NCBI RefSeq assembly: GCF_018531465.1
Contig: NZ_JAHDTF010000026.1
Coordinates: 1-64,000, forward strand
Reading direction: 5' to 3'
Source: Sphaerisporangium fuscum
GTDB lineage: Bacteria; Actinomycetota; Actinomycetes; Streptosporangiales; Streptosporangiaceae
DNA: 64,000 nucleotides
The position numbers were made by a program, and so were the translations under genes. The notes beneath the pieces were generated by a model. That model was not told where the DNA came from and ran no database searches. It was given only the letters and a program-made list of their open reading frames with translations. This document shows, one piece after another, positions 33,751-42,553 of the stretch; position 1 is the first letter of the stretch, and each line of letters begins with the position of its first letter.

Positions 33751-34853
33751 ATCCCGCATTGGACCCAACGGTGACCGGCCGTGCCCGGCACCACCTGCGC
33801 CGGCCGTCCCTGCGCACGCAGCTTACGACGCTGTACGCCGGCCTGGTCCTGGCCGTCGTCGTCCCGATGCTGCTGTTCGCTGGTTTCCTGTTCGGCAGGG
33901 ACCGGATCCGCCTCCGGGCCGGGGACGCCGCCCCTCCGCCCGACACGGCCGCCCAGCAGGTCGATGCCGTGCTCCCGATCACCGGGATCATCGTCGTGGT
34001 CCTCACCGTGCTGGCCGCGTGGTGGCTGGCGGGGCGCTTCCTGCGCCCGCTGCGCGCCATGACCGTGACCGCCCAGGAGATCTCCGCCACCAATCTCAAC
34101 CGGCGGCTCGGCCTGCGCGGCCCGGACGACGAGCTGACCAGGCTGGGGCGCACCCTCGACGACTTGTTCGAGCGGCTGGACTCCTCGTTCGCGGCCCAGC
34201 GCCACTTCGTGGCCAACGCCTCACATGAGCTGCGCACCCCGCTGGCCGGTCTGCGCGCCGTACTCCAGGTCGCCCTCGCCGACCCTGATGCGAGCGAGGC
34301 CAGCCTTCGAGCCGCGTGCGAGGAAGCACTCGTTCTCGGAGAACGGCAGGAACATCTGATCGACGCCCTGCTCACGCTGGCCGAAGGACAGAAGGGCCTC
34401 GAGCACCGGGAGGTGGTCGACCTGGCTGATGTCACCAAGGCGGTGATGCTGTCGCGCCGTGCGCAGGCCACCCGGCGAACCATCACGGTCCAGGCATCTC
34501 TGGACCCGGCACCGATCAGCGGTGACCCCTACCTGATCACCAGCATGATCGGCAACCTGGTCGACAACGCACTCCGCCACAACGTCCCCGGCGGACACGT
34601 CACCATTGCCACCGAACGCACGAACGGGTGCGCCCGCCTATCGGTCACCAACACTGGCCCGACCATCCGATCGCAGGACCTACGACGGCTTTTCCAGCCA
34701 TTCCAGCGACTCGGTATCCAACGAACCCACACCACCGAAGGTCACGGACTCGGCCTGGTCATAGTGCAGGCCGTCGCCGACGCACACGGCGCGCAGCTCA
34801 CAGCCCACCCACGCCCCGGGGGTGGCTTGGACGTGACCGTACTGTTCGGCTGA
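33747..34853 (+). CDS. Sensor histidine kinase
   Basis: 368 residues. Two transmembrane helices (about 28-50 and 75-98) flank a very short extracytoplasmic loop of about 25 residues. A HAMP linker follows (FLRPLRAMTVTAQEIS), then an H-box FVANASHELRTPLAGLRA, an N-box MIGNLVDNALRHNVPGG and a G-box EGHGLGLVIVQAV. The tiny sensor loop suggests it detects a signal in or near the membrane. Its partner is the overlapping response regulator. It is paralogous to the kinase at 42554-43690. Confidence 0.92.
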   Translation: MNPALDPTVTGRARHHLRRPSLRTQLTTLYAGLVLAVVVPMLLFAGFLFGRDRIRLRAGDAAPPPDTAAQQVDAVLPITGIIVVVLTVLAAWWLAGRFLRPLRAMTVTAQEISATNLNRRLGLRGPDDELTRLGRTLDDLFERLDSSFAAQRHFVANASHELRTPLAGLRAVLQVALADPDASEASLRAACEEALVLGERQEHLIDALLTLAEGQKGLEHREVVDLADVTKAVMLSRRAQATRRTITVQASLDPAPISGDPYLITSMIGNLVDNALRHNVPGGHVTIATERTNGCARLSVTNTGPTIRSQDLRRLFQPFQRLGIQRTHTTEGHGLGLVIVQAVADAHGAQLTAHPRPGGGLDVTVLFG

Positions 34854-35056
34854 CCCACCGGCCGATGCCTCCTGCCCCTCGTTATGTGTCACATCCTCCA
34901 GAAGGGCGATCTCCGGTGTCCGTCCCTTCCCCTTCACTCAACACCCAAGCGGGCACCGTCGACCGCTCCAGCTGCAAAGCCACGATCAGCATCGAAATCC
35001 GCACCAGCCCAGAGCCTTGACGACCCCGCCCTGACCTTGACTGCACGGCATCGGGT

Positions 35057-35800
35057 CTAGCCCTGCTCGGCCAGCCACTCGTCGAAGGTGGTAGGGGTGA
35101 TGCGGGCGCCCTCGCCGGGCAGCAGCACGTCGCCCGCCATCTCCGGGCCGAACAGCCCCGACCACGTCGGCACGAGCTTCGCCTTGTGGCCGCGCGCCTC
35201 GTTGGTGCGCCGGGCCATGTCGACCAGGTCCTGCGGCTCGGGGCCGGCGACGTCGGCGTACCGCCCCTGCGGCTCGCCGGTGGCGACCTCGGCGAGGACC
35301 TCGGCCAGGTCCGCGGGGGCGATCGGCTGCACCAGCAGCGGGGCGATCCTGGCGGCGCCGTCCCGCTCGGTCCAGCCCGCCACCATCGCGGCGAAGTCGT
35401 GGAACTGGGTGGCAGGCACGATCGTCCACGGCACCGGGCCGTCGGCGACCAGGCCTTCCTGCTCCCGCTTGCCGGCGTAGTGCGCGTTCCCCTCGACCCG
35501 GTCGATCCCCACGATCGACAGCAGCACGTGGTGACGGACCCCCGCCTTCTCCTCGGCGGCGAGCAGGTTGCGGGTGGTGGTCCCGAAGTAGGCCACCGTC
35601 TCCGCCCGGTCGGTGGCCGGCCCGTTGCTGGCGTCGACCACCGCCTCCACGCCGGCGAGGGCCTGGTCGAGTCCCTCGCCGGTCAGCAGGTCCACCCCCA
35701 GGGAACGGCTGATGCGCACGACCTCGTGCCCGTCTCGCTCCAGGGCGGCGACGGTCAGTGATCCGATGTTCCCGGTTGCGCCGGCTACTGCGATACGCAT
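35057..35800 (-). CDS. NmrA-like atypical SDR, NAD(P)H-binding
   Basis: 247 residues. The N-terminus MRIAVAGATGNIGSLTVAAL is the GxxGxxG cofactor motif of atypical SDRs. VVDASNGPATDRAETV and HHVLLSIVGIDRVEGNAHYAGKREQE follow, with Tyr and Lys in YAGKREQE. Proteins of this kind act as NAD(P)H-dependent oxidoreductases or redox sensors. GAGGAG precedes the ATG at 35800. It is divergently transcribed from the Rrf2 gene across 78 bp and is the likely regulated target of that repressor. Confidence 0.8.
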   Translation of the reverse strand: MRIAVAGATGNIGSLTVAALERDGHEVVRISRSLGVDLLTGEGLDQALAGVEAVVDASNGPATDRAETVAYFGTTTRNLLAAEEKAGVRHHVLLSIVGIDRVEGNAHYAGKREQEGLVADGPVPWTIVPATQFHDFAAMVAGWTERDGAARIAPLLVQPIAPADLAEVLAEVATGEPQGRYADVAGPEPQDLVDMARRTNEARGHKAKLVPTWSGLFGPEMAGDVLLPGEGARITPTTFDEWLAEQG

Positions 35801-35878
35801 GATGATCTCTCCTCGCTCAGACGCCATCACCATATCTCGGACTAAATAGATCCGCAATGTCTGCAATATGCTGGAGGC

Positions 35879-36352
35879 ATGAAGCTGCCTGTGAGCACCG
35901 AATGGGTGTTGCACTGCGCCACGACGCTGGCGCAGCTGGAGCCGGGAGCGACCGCGTCGGCGGCCCAGCTCGCGGAGTACTACGACATCCCCGCGCCCTA
36001 CCTCGCCAAGCAGCTGCAGGCGCTGGTCAGGGCCGGCGTGCTCGCCGCGACCACCGGTCCGCGCGGCGGGTTCCGGCTGGCGGTGCCGCCCGCCGAGATC
36101 ACCCTGCTCCAGATCGTGGAGGCGGTCGACGGCGCGTCCTCGCCCTACACGTGCCGGGAGATCCGCCAGCAGGGACGCGGGGCGCTGCGGCCCGAGGACT
36201 GCCGACGTATGTGCGTCCTGGCCGAGAAGATGGGCGACGCGCACGACGCCTGGCGGCGCAGCCTGGCCGGCGTCTCGCTCGCCGACATCCTCGCCGAGCT
36301 ACCCCCGACGGCCCCGGCCCGCACCCGTTCACGCCTGGCCGGCCTGCGCTGA
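35879..36352 (+). CDS. Rrf2-family transcriptional regulator
   Basis: 157 residues. The N-terminal winged helix has AAQLAEYYDIPAPYLAKQLQALVRAGVL followed by the wing GPRGGFRLAVPP, typical of Rrf2. The effector part has YTCREIRQQG and PEDCRRMCVLAEKMG, giving cysteines C92, C108 and C112. That three-Cys spacing resembles Fe-S or redox-sensing Rrf2 proteins. It probably represses the divergent NmrA-like SDR gene. An A/T-rich patch (ATCTCGGACTAAATAGATCC, 35834-35853) in the shared promoter is a candidate operator but is only partly symmetric. Confidence 0.85.
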   Translation: MKLPVSTEWVLHCATTLAQLEPGATASAAQLAEYYDIPAPYLAKQLQALVRAGVLAATTGPRGGFRLAVPPAEITLLQIVEAVDGASSPYTCREIRQQGRGALRPEDCRRMCVLAEKMGDAHDAWRRSLAGVSLADILAELPPTAPARTRSRLAGLR

Positions 36353-36517
36353 GGCCGGCCACGCCGCCGTCAGCGGTGGCCGACGCTGGTGACGGTGGGA
36401 CGGTCGTCGTCGGGGGAGGAGGGGACGATGAGCCGGCGGGCCATCTCCGTGGCGTCCTGCCTGGTGAGGCCGGTCAATCTCTGGGTGTGGATCTACGTTG
36501 TAAAGGACGCGAACCGG

Positions 36518-37405
36518 TCACTCCCGATCGTCCCCGACGCCGTACGTCGAGGCCCGGAACAGGAAGGACGCCCACGAGCGGTAGGGCCGCCACGCCTCCG
36601 CCAGCCTCCGGTACGCCGACGGCGGCGCGTCCTCCGGCAGGCCGTACGCCTCCCGCAGGATCGCGAACAGGCGCGGCTCGTCGCCCGGGAACGCGTCCGG
36701 CGCGCCCGCGCCGCGGATCAGGATCAGCCCCGCGGAGAACGGCCCCACGCCGGGCAGCCCGCGCAGCTCGGCCAGCGCATCCTCCGGAGGCAGCGCGCGC
36801 AGGTGCTCGGTGGTGAGCATGCCGTCGAGCGCCGCTCGGGCCAGCCCCCGCAGCCACTCCTCCTTCTGCGGCGGCAGGCCGAGGCCCCCTGCCTCCAGCA
36901 GCGTCACGGGCGGCGGGAACGCGACGTACGCCCGCCCGTGCACGGCGACCTTCGCGCCGTACCGCTCGGCTATGCGCTGCTTGATCTTGGAGGCGACCAG
37001 CATCGACGACCGTTGCACGATCACCGCCCAGCACGCCGCCTCCCAGGGAGTCCAGAAGCACACCGGCCGCAGGCCCGGGCTGCGCCGCTGCACCCCGGCG
37101 AGCACCGGATCGGCCTCACCGAGCTTGGCGAAACCGGTGCCGTCCACGTCGAGCGAGAGGATGCGCGCCACCTCGCCCCGGATCCCCGGACCCGCCGCCC
37201 GGGTCGTGGCCACTGCGACCCCGCCCGGCGCGGCCGTCACGGTCACGCCGATCGGCAGCCAGTCGGTCTCGGCGCAGTAGGCGAACCGCAGCGCCCGCCC
37301 GTCGCCCGGCAGCGCGCGGGTCGCCGGCCAGTCCTCCAGGAAGCGCAGCGAGGCACCGAAGTCGAACGGCCCCTCGGCGGCGAGCGTGAATCCGTGCGTC
37401 GTCAT
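36518..37405 (-). CDS. DNA-3-methyladenine glycosylase, AlkA-type HhH-GPD enzyme
   Basis: 295 residues. An N-terminal AlkA_N-like sheet (FTLAAEGPFDFGASLRFLEDWPATR) precedes the helix-hairpin-helix LRGLPGVGPFSAGLIL and the loop GAPDAFPGDEP with the catalytic aspartate. The CFWTPWEAACWAVIVQRSS helix is typical for this branch. It removes alkylated bases as the first step of base excision repair. It stands alone between an Rrf2 gene and selD, 105 bp from the latter. Confidence 0.85.
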   Translation of the reverse strand: MTTHGFTLAAEGPFDFGASLRFLEDWPATRALPGDGRALRFAYCAETDWLPIGVTVTAAPGGVAVATTRAAGPGIRGEVARILSLDVDGTGFAKLGEADPVLAGVQRRSPGLRPVCFWTPWEAACWAVIVQRSSMLVASKIKQRIAERYGAKVAVHGRAYVAFPPPVTLLEAGGLGLPPQKEEWLRGLARAALDGMLTTEHLRALPPEDALAELRGLPGVGPFSAGLILIRGAGAPDAFPGDEPRLFAILREAYGLPEDAPPSAYRRLAEAWRPYRSWASFLFRASTYGVGDDRE

Positions 37406-37510
37406 GCGCGCATCGTAGGGCGCGGCACGCGGCGAACGTGCCGCGGCCCGTCCCGGAGGCGAACCGGCGCGACCGGGACGGGACGGCGGAACCCGCCGGC
37501 CGGCGGCCGG

Positions 37511-38491
37511 TCAGCGCAGGAGCAGGGCGGGACCGTCGGAGGCGACGAGCTCGCCGATGACCGGCGCGCCGGGCACCTCGCCCGCCACCAGCAGGCCGCC
37601 CGAGGTCTGGGCGTCGGCGAGGAGCAGCAGCGTCTCCTCGTCGAGACCGCCCGCGTCGAGGTGGGGCTCCACCCAGGCCAGGTTGCGGCGCGTGCCCCCG
37701 CTGACGTAGCCGTCGCGCGCCGCCTCGCGCGCGCCCTCGACGAACGGCACCGCGGCGGTGTCGACGACCGCGGTCACACCGCTCGCCCGGGCCAGCTTGT
37801 ACAGGTGCCCCAGCAGGCCGAACCCCGTGACGTCGGTGGCGCACGTCGCCCCCGCCGCCAGGGCGGCACGGGAGGCGTCCCTGTTCAGGGTGGTCATGAC
37901 GGCGACGGCCTGCTCGAACACCTCGCCGGTGGCCTTGTGCCTGGTGTTGAGCACCCCGACCCCGAGCGGCTTGGTCAGCGAGAGGGGCAGCCCCGGCCGT
38001 CCCGCGCCGATGCGCAGCAGCCGGTCGGGGTGGGCGAGCCCGGTGACGGCCATGCCGTACTTCGGCTCGGGGTCGTCGACGCTGTGCCCGCCCGCCACGT
38101 GGCAGCCGGCGGCGTCGGCGGCGTCGAGGCCGCCGCGCAGCACCTCGGTGACCAGTTCCATGGGCAGCGTGTCGCGCGGCCAGCCGAGCAGGTTGACCGC
38201 GATCAGCGGCTCGCCGCCCACCGCGTACACGTCCGAGAGGGCGTTGGTGGCCGCGATGCGGCCCCAGGTGTAGGCGTCGTCCACGACCGGGGTGAAGAAG
38301 TCGGCGGTGGCGACGACCGCCCGGTCGCCGTCGACCCGGACGGCGGCGGCGTCGTCCCCGTCGTCCAGCCCGATCAGCAGTCCGTCGGCGTCGGGCCTCA
38401 CCAGCCCCGCGACGATGGACTCCAGCTCTCCCGGCGGGATCTTGCAGGCGCACCCGCCGCCGTGCGCGTACTGCGTCAGCCGTACTGTCAT
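37511..38491 (-). CDS. selD: Selenide, water dikinase (selenophosphate synthetase)
   Basis: 326 residues. The N-terminus TQYAHGGGCACKIPPGELE contains the catalytic Cys14 and Lys17, matching Cys17 and Lys20 of E. coli SelD, so it is a Cys form, not itself a selenoprotein. ATP-binding and metal residues follow in GLDDGDDAAAVRVDGD and ATADFFTPVVDDAYTWGRIAATNALSDVYAVGGEP, then CHVAGGHSVDDPEPKYG. It makes selenophosphate from selenide and ATP for SelA. It is transcribed away from the tRNA-Sec gene, with only 19 bp between them. Confidence 0.95.
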   Translation of the reverse strand: MTVRLTQYAHGGGCACKIPPGELESIVAGLVRPDADGLLIGLDDGDDAAAVRVDGDRAVVATADFFTPVVDDAYTWGRIAATNALSDVYAVGGEPLIAVNLLGWPRDTLPMELVTEVLRGGLDAADAAGCHVAGGHSVDDPEPKYGMAVTGLAHPDRLLRIGAGRPGLPLSLTKPLGVGVLNTRHKATGEVFEQAVAVMTTLNRDASRAALAAGATCATDVTGFGLLGHLYKLARASGVTAVVDTAAVPFVEGAREAARDGYVSGGTRRNLAWVEPHLDAGGLDEETLLLLADAQTSGGLLVAGEVPGAPVIGELVASDGPALLLR

Positions 38492-38510
38492 AGGTGTATT
38501 TTGATCTACC

Positions 38511-38606
38511 GGAGGTGTCTGGGCGCCTGGTGGCCCCCGCGGTCTTCAAAACCGACGAGGCCGAGGATCTCGGCCTGGCGGGTTCGATTCCCGTCCGCCT
38601 CCGCCA
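38511..38606 (+). tRNA. selC: tRNA-Sec (anticodon TCA)
   Basis: A 96-nt gene with encoded CCA (38604-38606). The anticodon loop CTTCAAA holds TCA at 38546-38548 on a CGGT/ACCG stem. The long variable arm GGCCGAG/CTCGGCC (7 bp, loop GAT) and the extended acceptor starting GGAGGTG are characteristic of selenocysteine tRNA. The T loop is TTCGATT. It reads the UGA at 26130 of the formate dehydrogenase gene. Confidence 0.96.
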
Positions 38607-38690
38607 ACCCGGCATGAACGCAACATCGCCGCGCGTATCGAGGACGGCGACACCGCGAGCTGGGCGGACCGGTGACACATCGGGGACCCG

Positions 38691-38724
38691 GCCTGGAGGG
38701 TTGGATTCCCGCCCGCCCGCGCCA
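38691..38724 (+). repeat. Degenerate duplicate of the tRNA-Sec 3' end
   Basis: 34 bp ending in GCGCCA match the last 34 bp of selC (38573-38606) at 29 positions, including the T-loop region and CCA, at a distance of 118 bp. Only the 3' part is copied, the pattern left by site-specific integration into a tRNA gene. It ends 15 bp before the selA start codon. It could be an old attachment-site scar or a tRNA pseudogene fragment. Confidence 0.75.
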
Positions 38725-38739
38725 CTAAGCTCGACCGGC

Positions 38740-40020
38740 GTGGACGATCTCCGTCGGAGGGTGCCGCGCACCGACGCCCTGCTGGCCGATCCCCGGCTCG
38801 TCGCCGCCGCGGAGCTGCTCGGCAGGCCGCTGGTGAAGGCCGCCGTCACCGAGGCCCAGCAGCGGGCCAGATCGGGGGCCATCGCTCCCGAACGGGTCGC
38901 CGAGTCGGCGCTCGCCGCGCTGCGGGCGCTCGGGCCGCCGCGCCGGGTCGTCAACGCCACCGGCGTGCTGCTGCACACCAACCTCGGACGGGCCCCGCTG
39001 TCGGACGCCGCCGTGCGGGCCGTCACCACCGCGGCCGGGGCCACCGACGTCGAGTTCGACCTGGAGACCGGCGCGCGCGGGCGGCGGGGCCGGGGCGCTC
39101 TCGCCGCCCTCGCCGCGGCCGTGCCGGCGGCCGAGGCGGTCCACGTCGTCAACAACAACGCCGCCGCGCTCGTCCTGGCCGCCACCGTCCTGGCCGCGGG
39201 CCGCGAGATCGTCGTCAGCCGCGGCGAGCTGGTCGAGATCGGCGACGGCTTCCGCATCCCCGACCTGCTCGTCTCCACCGGCGCCCGGCTGCGGGAGGTC
39301 GGCACCACCAACCGCACCCATCTGGCCGACTACGCCGGCGCGCTCGGGCCCGGCACCGGCTTCGTGCTGAAGGTGCACCCGTCGAACTACCGGGTCGAGG
39401 GCTTCACCGGCGCGGTCGAGGTGCGCGAGCTGGCGACGCTCGGCGTGCCGGTCGTCGTCGACATCGGCTCGGGGCTGCTGGAGCCCGAGCACCTGCTCCC
39501 CGAGGAGCCGTCCGCGGCCGAGGCCCTGCGCGCGGGGGCCGATCTCGTCACGGCCAGCGGCGACAAGCTCCTCGGCGGTCCGCAGGCCGGGCTGCTGCTC
39601 GGGCGGCGCGACCTCGTCGAACGGCTCAGGCGTCACCCGCTCGCGCGGGCGCTGCGCGTCGACAAGCTGACGCTCGCGGCGCTGGAGGCGACCCTGCGCG
39701 ATCCGGCGCCGCCGGTCGTGGCCGCCCTGCACGCCGACGCGGACGTGCTGGCCAAGCGTGCCGAGACGATCGCCGCGGCGTTGCGGCGCGCCGGGGTCGA
39801 CGCCGTCGCCGTGCCGAGCCTGGCCACGATCGGGGGCGGGGGCGCGCCGGGCGTCACCCTTCCGAGCGCCGCGGTGAGCCTGCCGGAGGCCCTGGCCGCG
39901 CGGCTGCGGACGGGCGAGCCCGCCGTGGTCGGACGCGTCGAGAACGGCCGTCTCCTGCTCGACCTGCGCTCGGTGCCGGAGGAGCACGACCGGGAGCTGA
40001 CCGAGGCGGTCCTGCGGTGA
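38740..40020 (+). CDS. selA: L-seryl-tRNA(Sec) selenium transferase
   Basis: 426 residues from the GTG at 38740 (VDDLRRRVPRTDALLADPRL), normal for SelA. The fold-type I PLP enzyme pattern is complete: RRVVNATGVLLHTNLGRAPLS (about 68-88), VEFDLETGARGRRG, VVNNNAAALVLAATVLA, VVDIGSGLLEPE and the PLP-lysine in TASGDKLLGGPQAGLLLG. It converts Ser-tRNA(Sec) to Sec-tRNA(Sec) with selenophosphate from SelD. The open frame extends upstream through selC, but that part is not protein-coding. selB follows after 70 bp. Confidence 0.95.
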   Translation: MDDLRRRVPRTDALLADPRLVAAAELLGRPLVKAAVTEAQQRARSGAIAPERVAESALAALRALGPPRRVVNATGVLLHTNLGRAPLSDAAVRAVTTAAGATDVEFDLETGARGRRGRGALAALAAAVPAAEAVHVVNNNAAALVLAATVLAAGREIVVSRGELVEIGDGFRIPDLLVSTGARLREVGTTNRTHLADYAGALGPGTGFVLKVHPSNYRVEGFTGAVEVRELATLGVPVVVDIGSGLLEPEHLLPEEPSAAEALRAGADLVTASGDKLLGGPQAGLLLGRRDLVERLRRHPLARALRVDKLTLAALEATLRDPAPPVVAALHADADVLAKRAETIAAALRRAGVDAVAVPSLATIGGGGAPGVTLPSAAVSLPEALAARLRTGEPAVVGRVENGRLLLDLRSVPEEHDRELTEAVLR

Positions 40021-40090
40021 CCCCGGTCCCGGGAGGGGGCCGCAGGGGCGCCGCCGAGGCCGTCCCGCCGGTTCAGAGGAGGCGTTCCAG

Positions 40091-41851
40091 GTGATGCACG
40101 TCGTGGCCACCGCCGGGCATGTCGACCACGGCAAGTCCACGCTCGTACGGGCGCTGACGGGCATGGAGCCCGACAGGCTCGAGGAGGAGCGGCGCCGGGG
40201 CCTCACCATCGAGCTCGGGTACGCCTGGACGACCCTGCCGTCCGGGGCCCGGCTCGCGTTCGTCGACGTGCCGGGGCACGAGCGGTTCCTCGCCACGATG
40301 CTGGCCGGCGTCGGCCCGGCGCCCGCCGCCCTGCTCGTCGTCGCCGCCGACGAAGGCTGGATGCCGCAGTCGGAGGAGCACCTGGTCGCCCTGGAGGCCC
40401 TCGGCCTGCGGCACCTCCTGCTCGCGGTGACGCGGTCCGACCTCGCCGACCCCGGGCCCGCCACCGTCCAGGCGCTGGAGAGGCTGGCGGCGGGAGGCCT
40501 CGCCGACGTGGAGGCGGTGGCGGTCAGCGGACGCACGGGGGCCGGGCTCGCCGACCTGACCGCCGCGCTCGACCGCCTGGTGGCGCGGCTCCCCGCGCCC
40601 GACCCGTCGGCCCCCGTACGGCTGTGGGTCGACCGGGCGTTCACGGTGCGCGGCAGCGGCACGGTGGTCACCGGCACCCTCCCGGCGGGGCGCGTCGCCG
40701 TGGGCGACGAGCTGAGCCTCGACGGCGTCCCGGTCAGGATCCGCGGGCTGCAGAGCCTCAAGGAGGAGGTGGAGTCGGTGACCGGCGTGGCGCGGGTCGC
40801 GGCGAACGTCCGCGGCTCCTTCACCCGGGGGACCGCCCTGATCGACCCGGCCGGCTGGACGATGACGGACCTGGTGGACGTCCGCCTCTCGCCCGCCGCC
40901 CCGTCCCTGGAGGAGACGGCGCTGCCCGCCGAGGTGACCGCCCACATCGGGTCGGCGGCCGTGGGGTGCCAGGTGCGGCCGCTCGACGGGAAGGTCGTCC
41001 GGCTGCGGCTGGCCAGACGGCTGCCGCTGCACGTCGGTGACGTCCTCGTGCTGCGCGACCCCGGACGGCCGCGCGACCGGCTGCGCGTACTGGCCGGGGC
41101 CACCGTGCTCGACCTGCGCCCGCCGCCCCTGGGGGGCAGGGGGTCCGCCAGGGAACGCGCCGCGTGGCTCGCCGACGCGCCGGGAGCGGCGTCCCTGCTG
41201 CGCACCCACCGTTTCCTCACCACCGCCCAGCTCGCCGCGATGGGAGTGACGCCGCCGGGCGCTCCCGTGGCGGGCGAATGGCACGCCGATCCGGAACTCT
41301 GGGCGGGCATGCCGGACCGCCTCGCCCTCGCCGTGGAGGGTTACGGCGCCCGGCACCCGCTGGACCCCGGCATGCCGCTGGAGGCGGCCCGGCAGGCCCT
41401 CTACCTGCCCGACCGGGCCCTGGTACAGGCGCTGATCAGCCCGCCGCTCGCCGTGGCGGACGGCCGCGTCGTCATCGGCGCGCCCACGCTGCCGGCACCC
41501 GTCGCGGCGGCCGTCTCCCGGCTGCGCGCCGAGCTGACCGAGTCCCCCTTCCGCGCGCCGGAGGCCGACCGGCTCGCCGCGCTGGGCCTCGGGTCGAAGG
41601 AGATCGCGGCGGCGGTCCGGGCGGGCGCCCTGTTCCGGGTCTGCGACGGCGTCGTGCTCCTCCCCGGAGCCGACCGCCAGGCCGCGTCCGTCCTCGCCGA
41701 GCTGCCGCAGCCCTTCACGGTCAGCCAGGCCCGCCAGGCGCTCGGCACCACCCGGCGCGTCGCCGTGCCCCTGCTGGAGCATCTCGACAGGCTGCGGCTC
41801 ACCGTCCGCGAGGGCGAGGGCCTGCGCCGCTGCGCCCCGGCAAGCCCATGA
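40091..41851 (+). CDS. selB: Selenocysteine-specific elongation factor
   Basis: 586 residues. The GTPase domain has G1 GHVDHGKST (9-17), G3 DVPGHERFLATML, a TRSD G4 variant, and the switch region RRRGLTIELGYAW. EF-Tu-like domains II and III follow (VRLWVDRAFTVRGSGTVVTGTL). The C-terminal winged-helix repeats (about 370-586) bind the SECIS hairpin. It delivers Sec-tRNA(Sec) to the ribosome at the formate dehydrogenase UGA. GTG 40091 and ATG 40094 both fit the AGAGGAGG ribosome site. Confidence 0.94.
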   Translation: MMHVVATAGHVDHGKSTLVRALTGMEPDRLEEERRRGLTIELGYAWTTLPSGARLAFVDVPGHERFLATMLAGVGPAPAALLVVAADEGWMPQSEEHLVALEALGLRHLLLAVTRSDLADPGPATVQALERLAAGGLADVEAVAVSGRTGAGLADLTAALDRLVARLPAPDPSAPVRLWVDRAFTVRGSGTVVTGTLPAGRVAVGDELSLDGVPVRIRGLQSLKEEVESVTGVARVAANVRGSFTRGTALIDPAGWTMTDLVDVRLSPAAPSLEETALPAEVTAHIGSAAVGCQVRPLDGKVVRLRLARRLPLHVGDVLVLRDPGRPRDRLRVLAGATVLDLRPPPLGGRGSARERAAWLADAPGAASLLRTHRFLTTAQLAAMGVTPPGAPVAGEWHADPELWAGMPDRLALAVEGYGARHPLDPGMPLEAARQALYLPDRALVQALISPPLAVADGRVVIGAPTLPAPVAAAVSRLRAELTESPFRAPEADRLAALGLGSKEIAAAVRAGALFRVCDGVVLLPGADRQAASVLAELPQPFTVSQARQALGTTRRVAVPLLEHLDRLRLTVREGEGLRRCAPASP

Positions 41852-41896
41852 GGTCGGTGACCCGTCCCGCCGCTCCTCTCGGGGAGCGGTGACCGT

Positions 41897-42544
41897 ATGA
41901 CCCGGTGGCGCAGGGCCCTGGTGACGCCCGTGGTGTACGACTTCGGCGTCGAACACGAACGGCTCGCCACTCTCGGCGCCAGACTGCTGTGGGGCGCGGA
42001 CGCCCGGCGCTTCTACCGGGAGATCGACGACCTGCGGGGCCTCGCCGGGACGGCCACGGTGCTGGACGTGCCGTGCGGGGGAGGGGTCGCGTTCCGGGGG
42101 CAGGAGGGCCGCGGACCGCTCCGCTACCTCGCGCTCGACCTGTCACCGGTGATGCTGCGGCGGGCGCGGGCGAACGCGCGGCGGCGCCGGCTGGACGGCG
42201 TCCGGTTCACGCAGGGGAGCGTCGCCGCCCTGCCCTGCCGGGACGCGGCGTTCGACCTCTGCCTGAGCTACTTCGGCCTGCACTGTTTCCCGGACCCGCC
42301 CGGGGCGCTGGCCGAGATGGCCCGCGTCCTGCGGCCCGGCGGCACGTTGCGTGGCACCGCGATCGTGCTGGGGAGCGGCCGGCGACAGGACGCCGCCATA
42401 CGCGTCCTGCGCCGGACGGGCACCTTCGGCCACGTGGACACGGCGGCCGCCCTGACCTCCTGGCTGACCGCCGCCGGCCTGCACCGGATCACCGTGGAGA
42501 GGGACGGCGCGATCGCCTTCTTCTCCGCCCACCGTCCCCACTGA
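41897..42544 (+). CDS. Class I SAM-dependent methyltransferase (UbiE/Methyltransf_11 type)
   Basis: 215 residues: motif I VLDVPCGGGVAF (about 55-66), motif II region LALDLSPVMLRRARANA, VRFTQGSVAALPCRDAAFDLCLSYFGLHCFPDP (motifs II-III), and EMARVLRPGGTLRGTA. The fold and motifs are standard for small-molecule methyltransferases. It starts 45 bp after selB and may be cotranscribed, but no link to selenium is visible. It is convergent with the histidine kinase gene, 9 bp apart. Confidence 0.8.
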   Translation: MTRWRRALVTPVVYDFGVEHERLATLGARLLWGADARRFYREIDDLRGLAGTATVLDVPCGGGVAFRGQEGRGPLRYLALDLSPVMLRRARANARRRRLDGVRFTQGSVAALPCRDAAFDLCLSYFGLHCFPDPPGALAEMARVLRPGGTLRGTAIVLGSGRRQDAAIRVLRRTGTFGHVDTAAALTSWLTAAGLHRITVERDGAIAFFSAHRPH

Positions 42545-42553
42545 CGCCCCCGG

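Noticed and set aside
34628-35020. Open frame across the end of the first kinase gene
   Set aside because: It overlaps the kinase coding end in another frame and has low-complexity Pro/Arg/Thr content with no motif.
38494-38739. N-terminal extension of SelA reading through the tRNA-Sec gene
   Set aside because: The region encodes a clear tRNA, and SelA homology begins at the GTG 38740.
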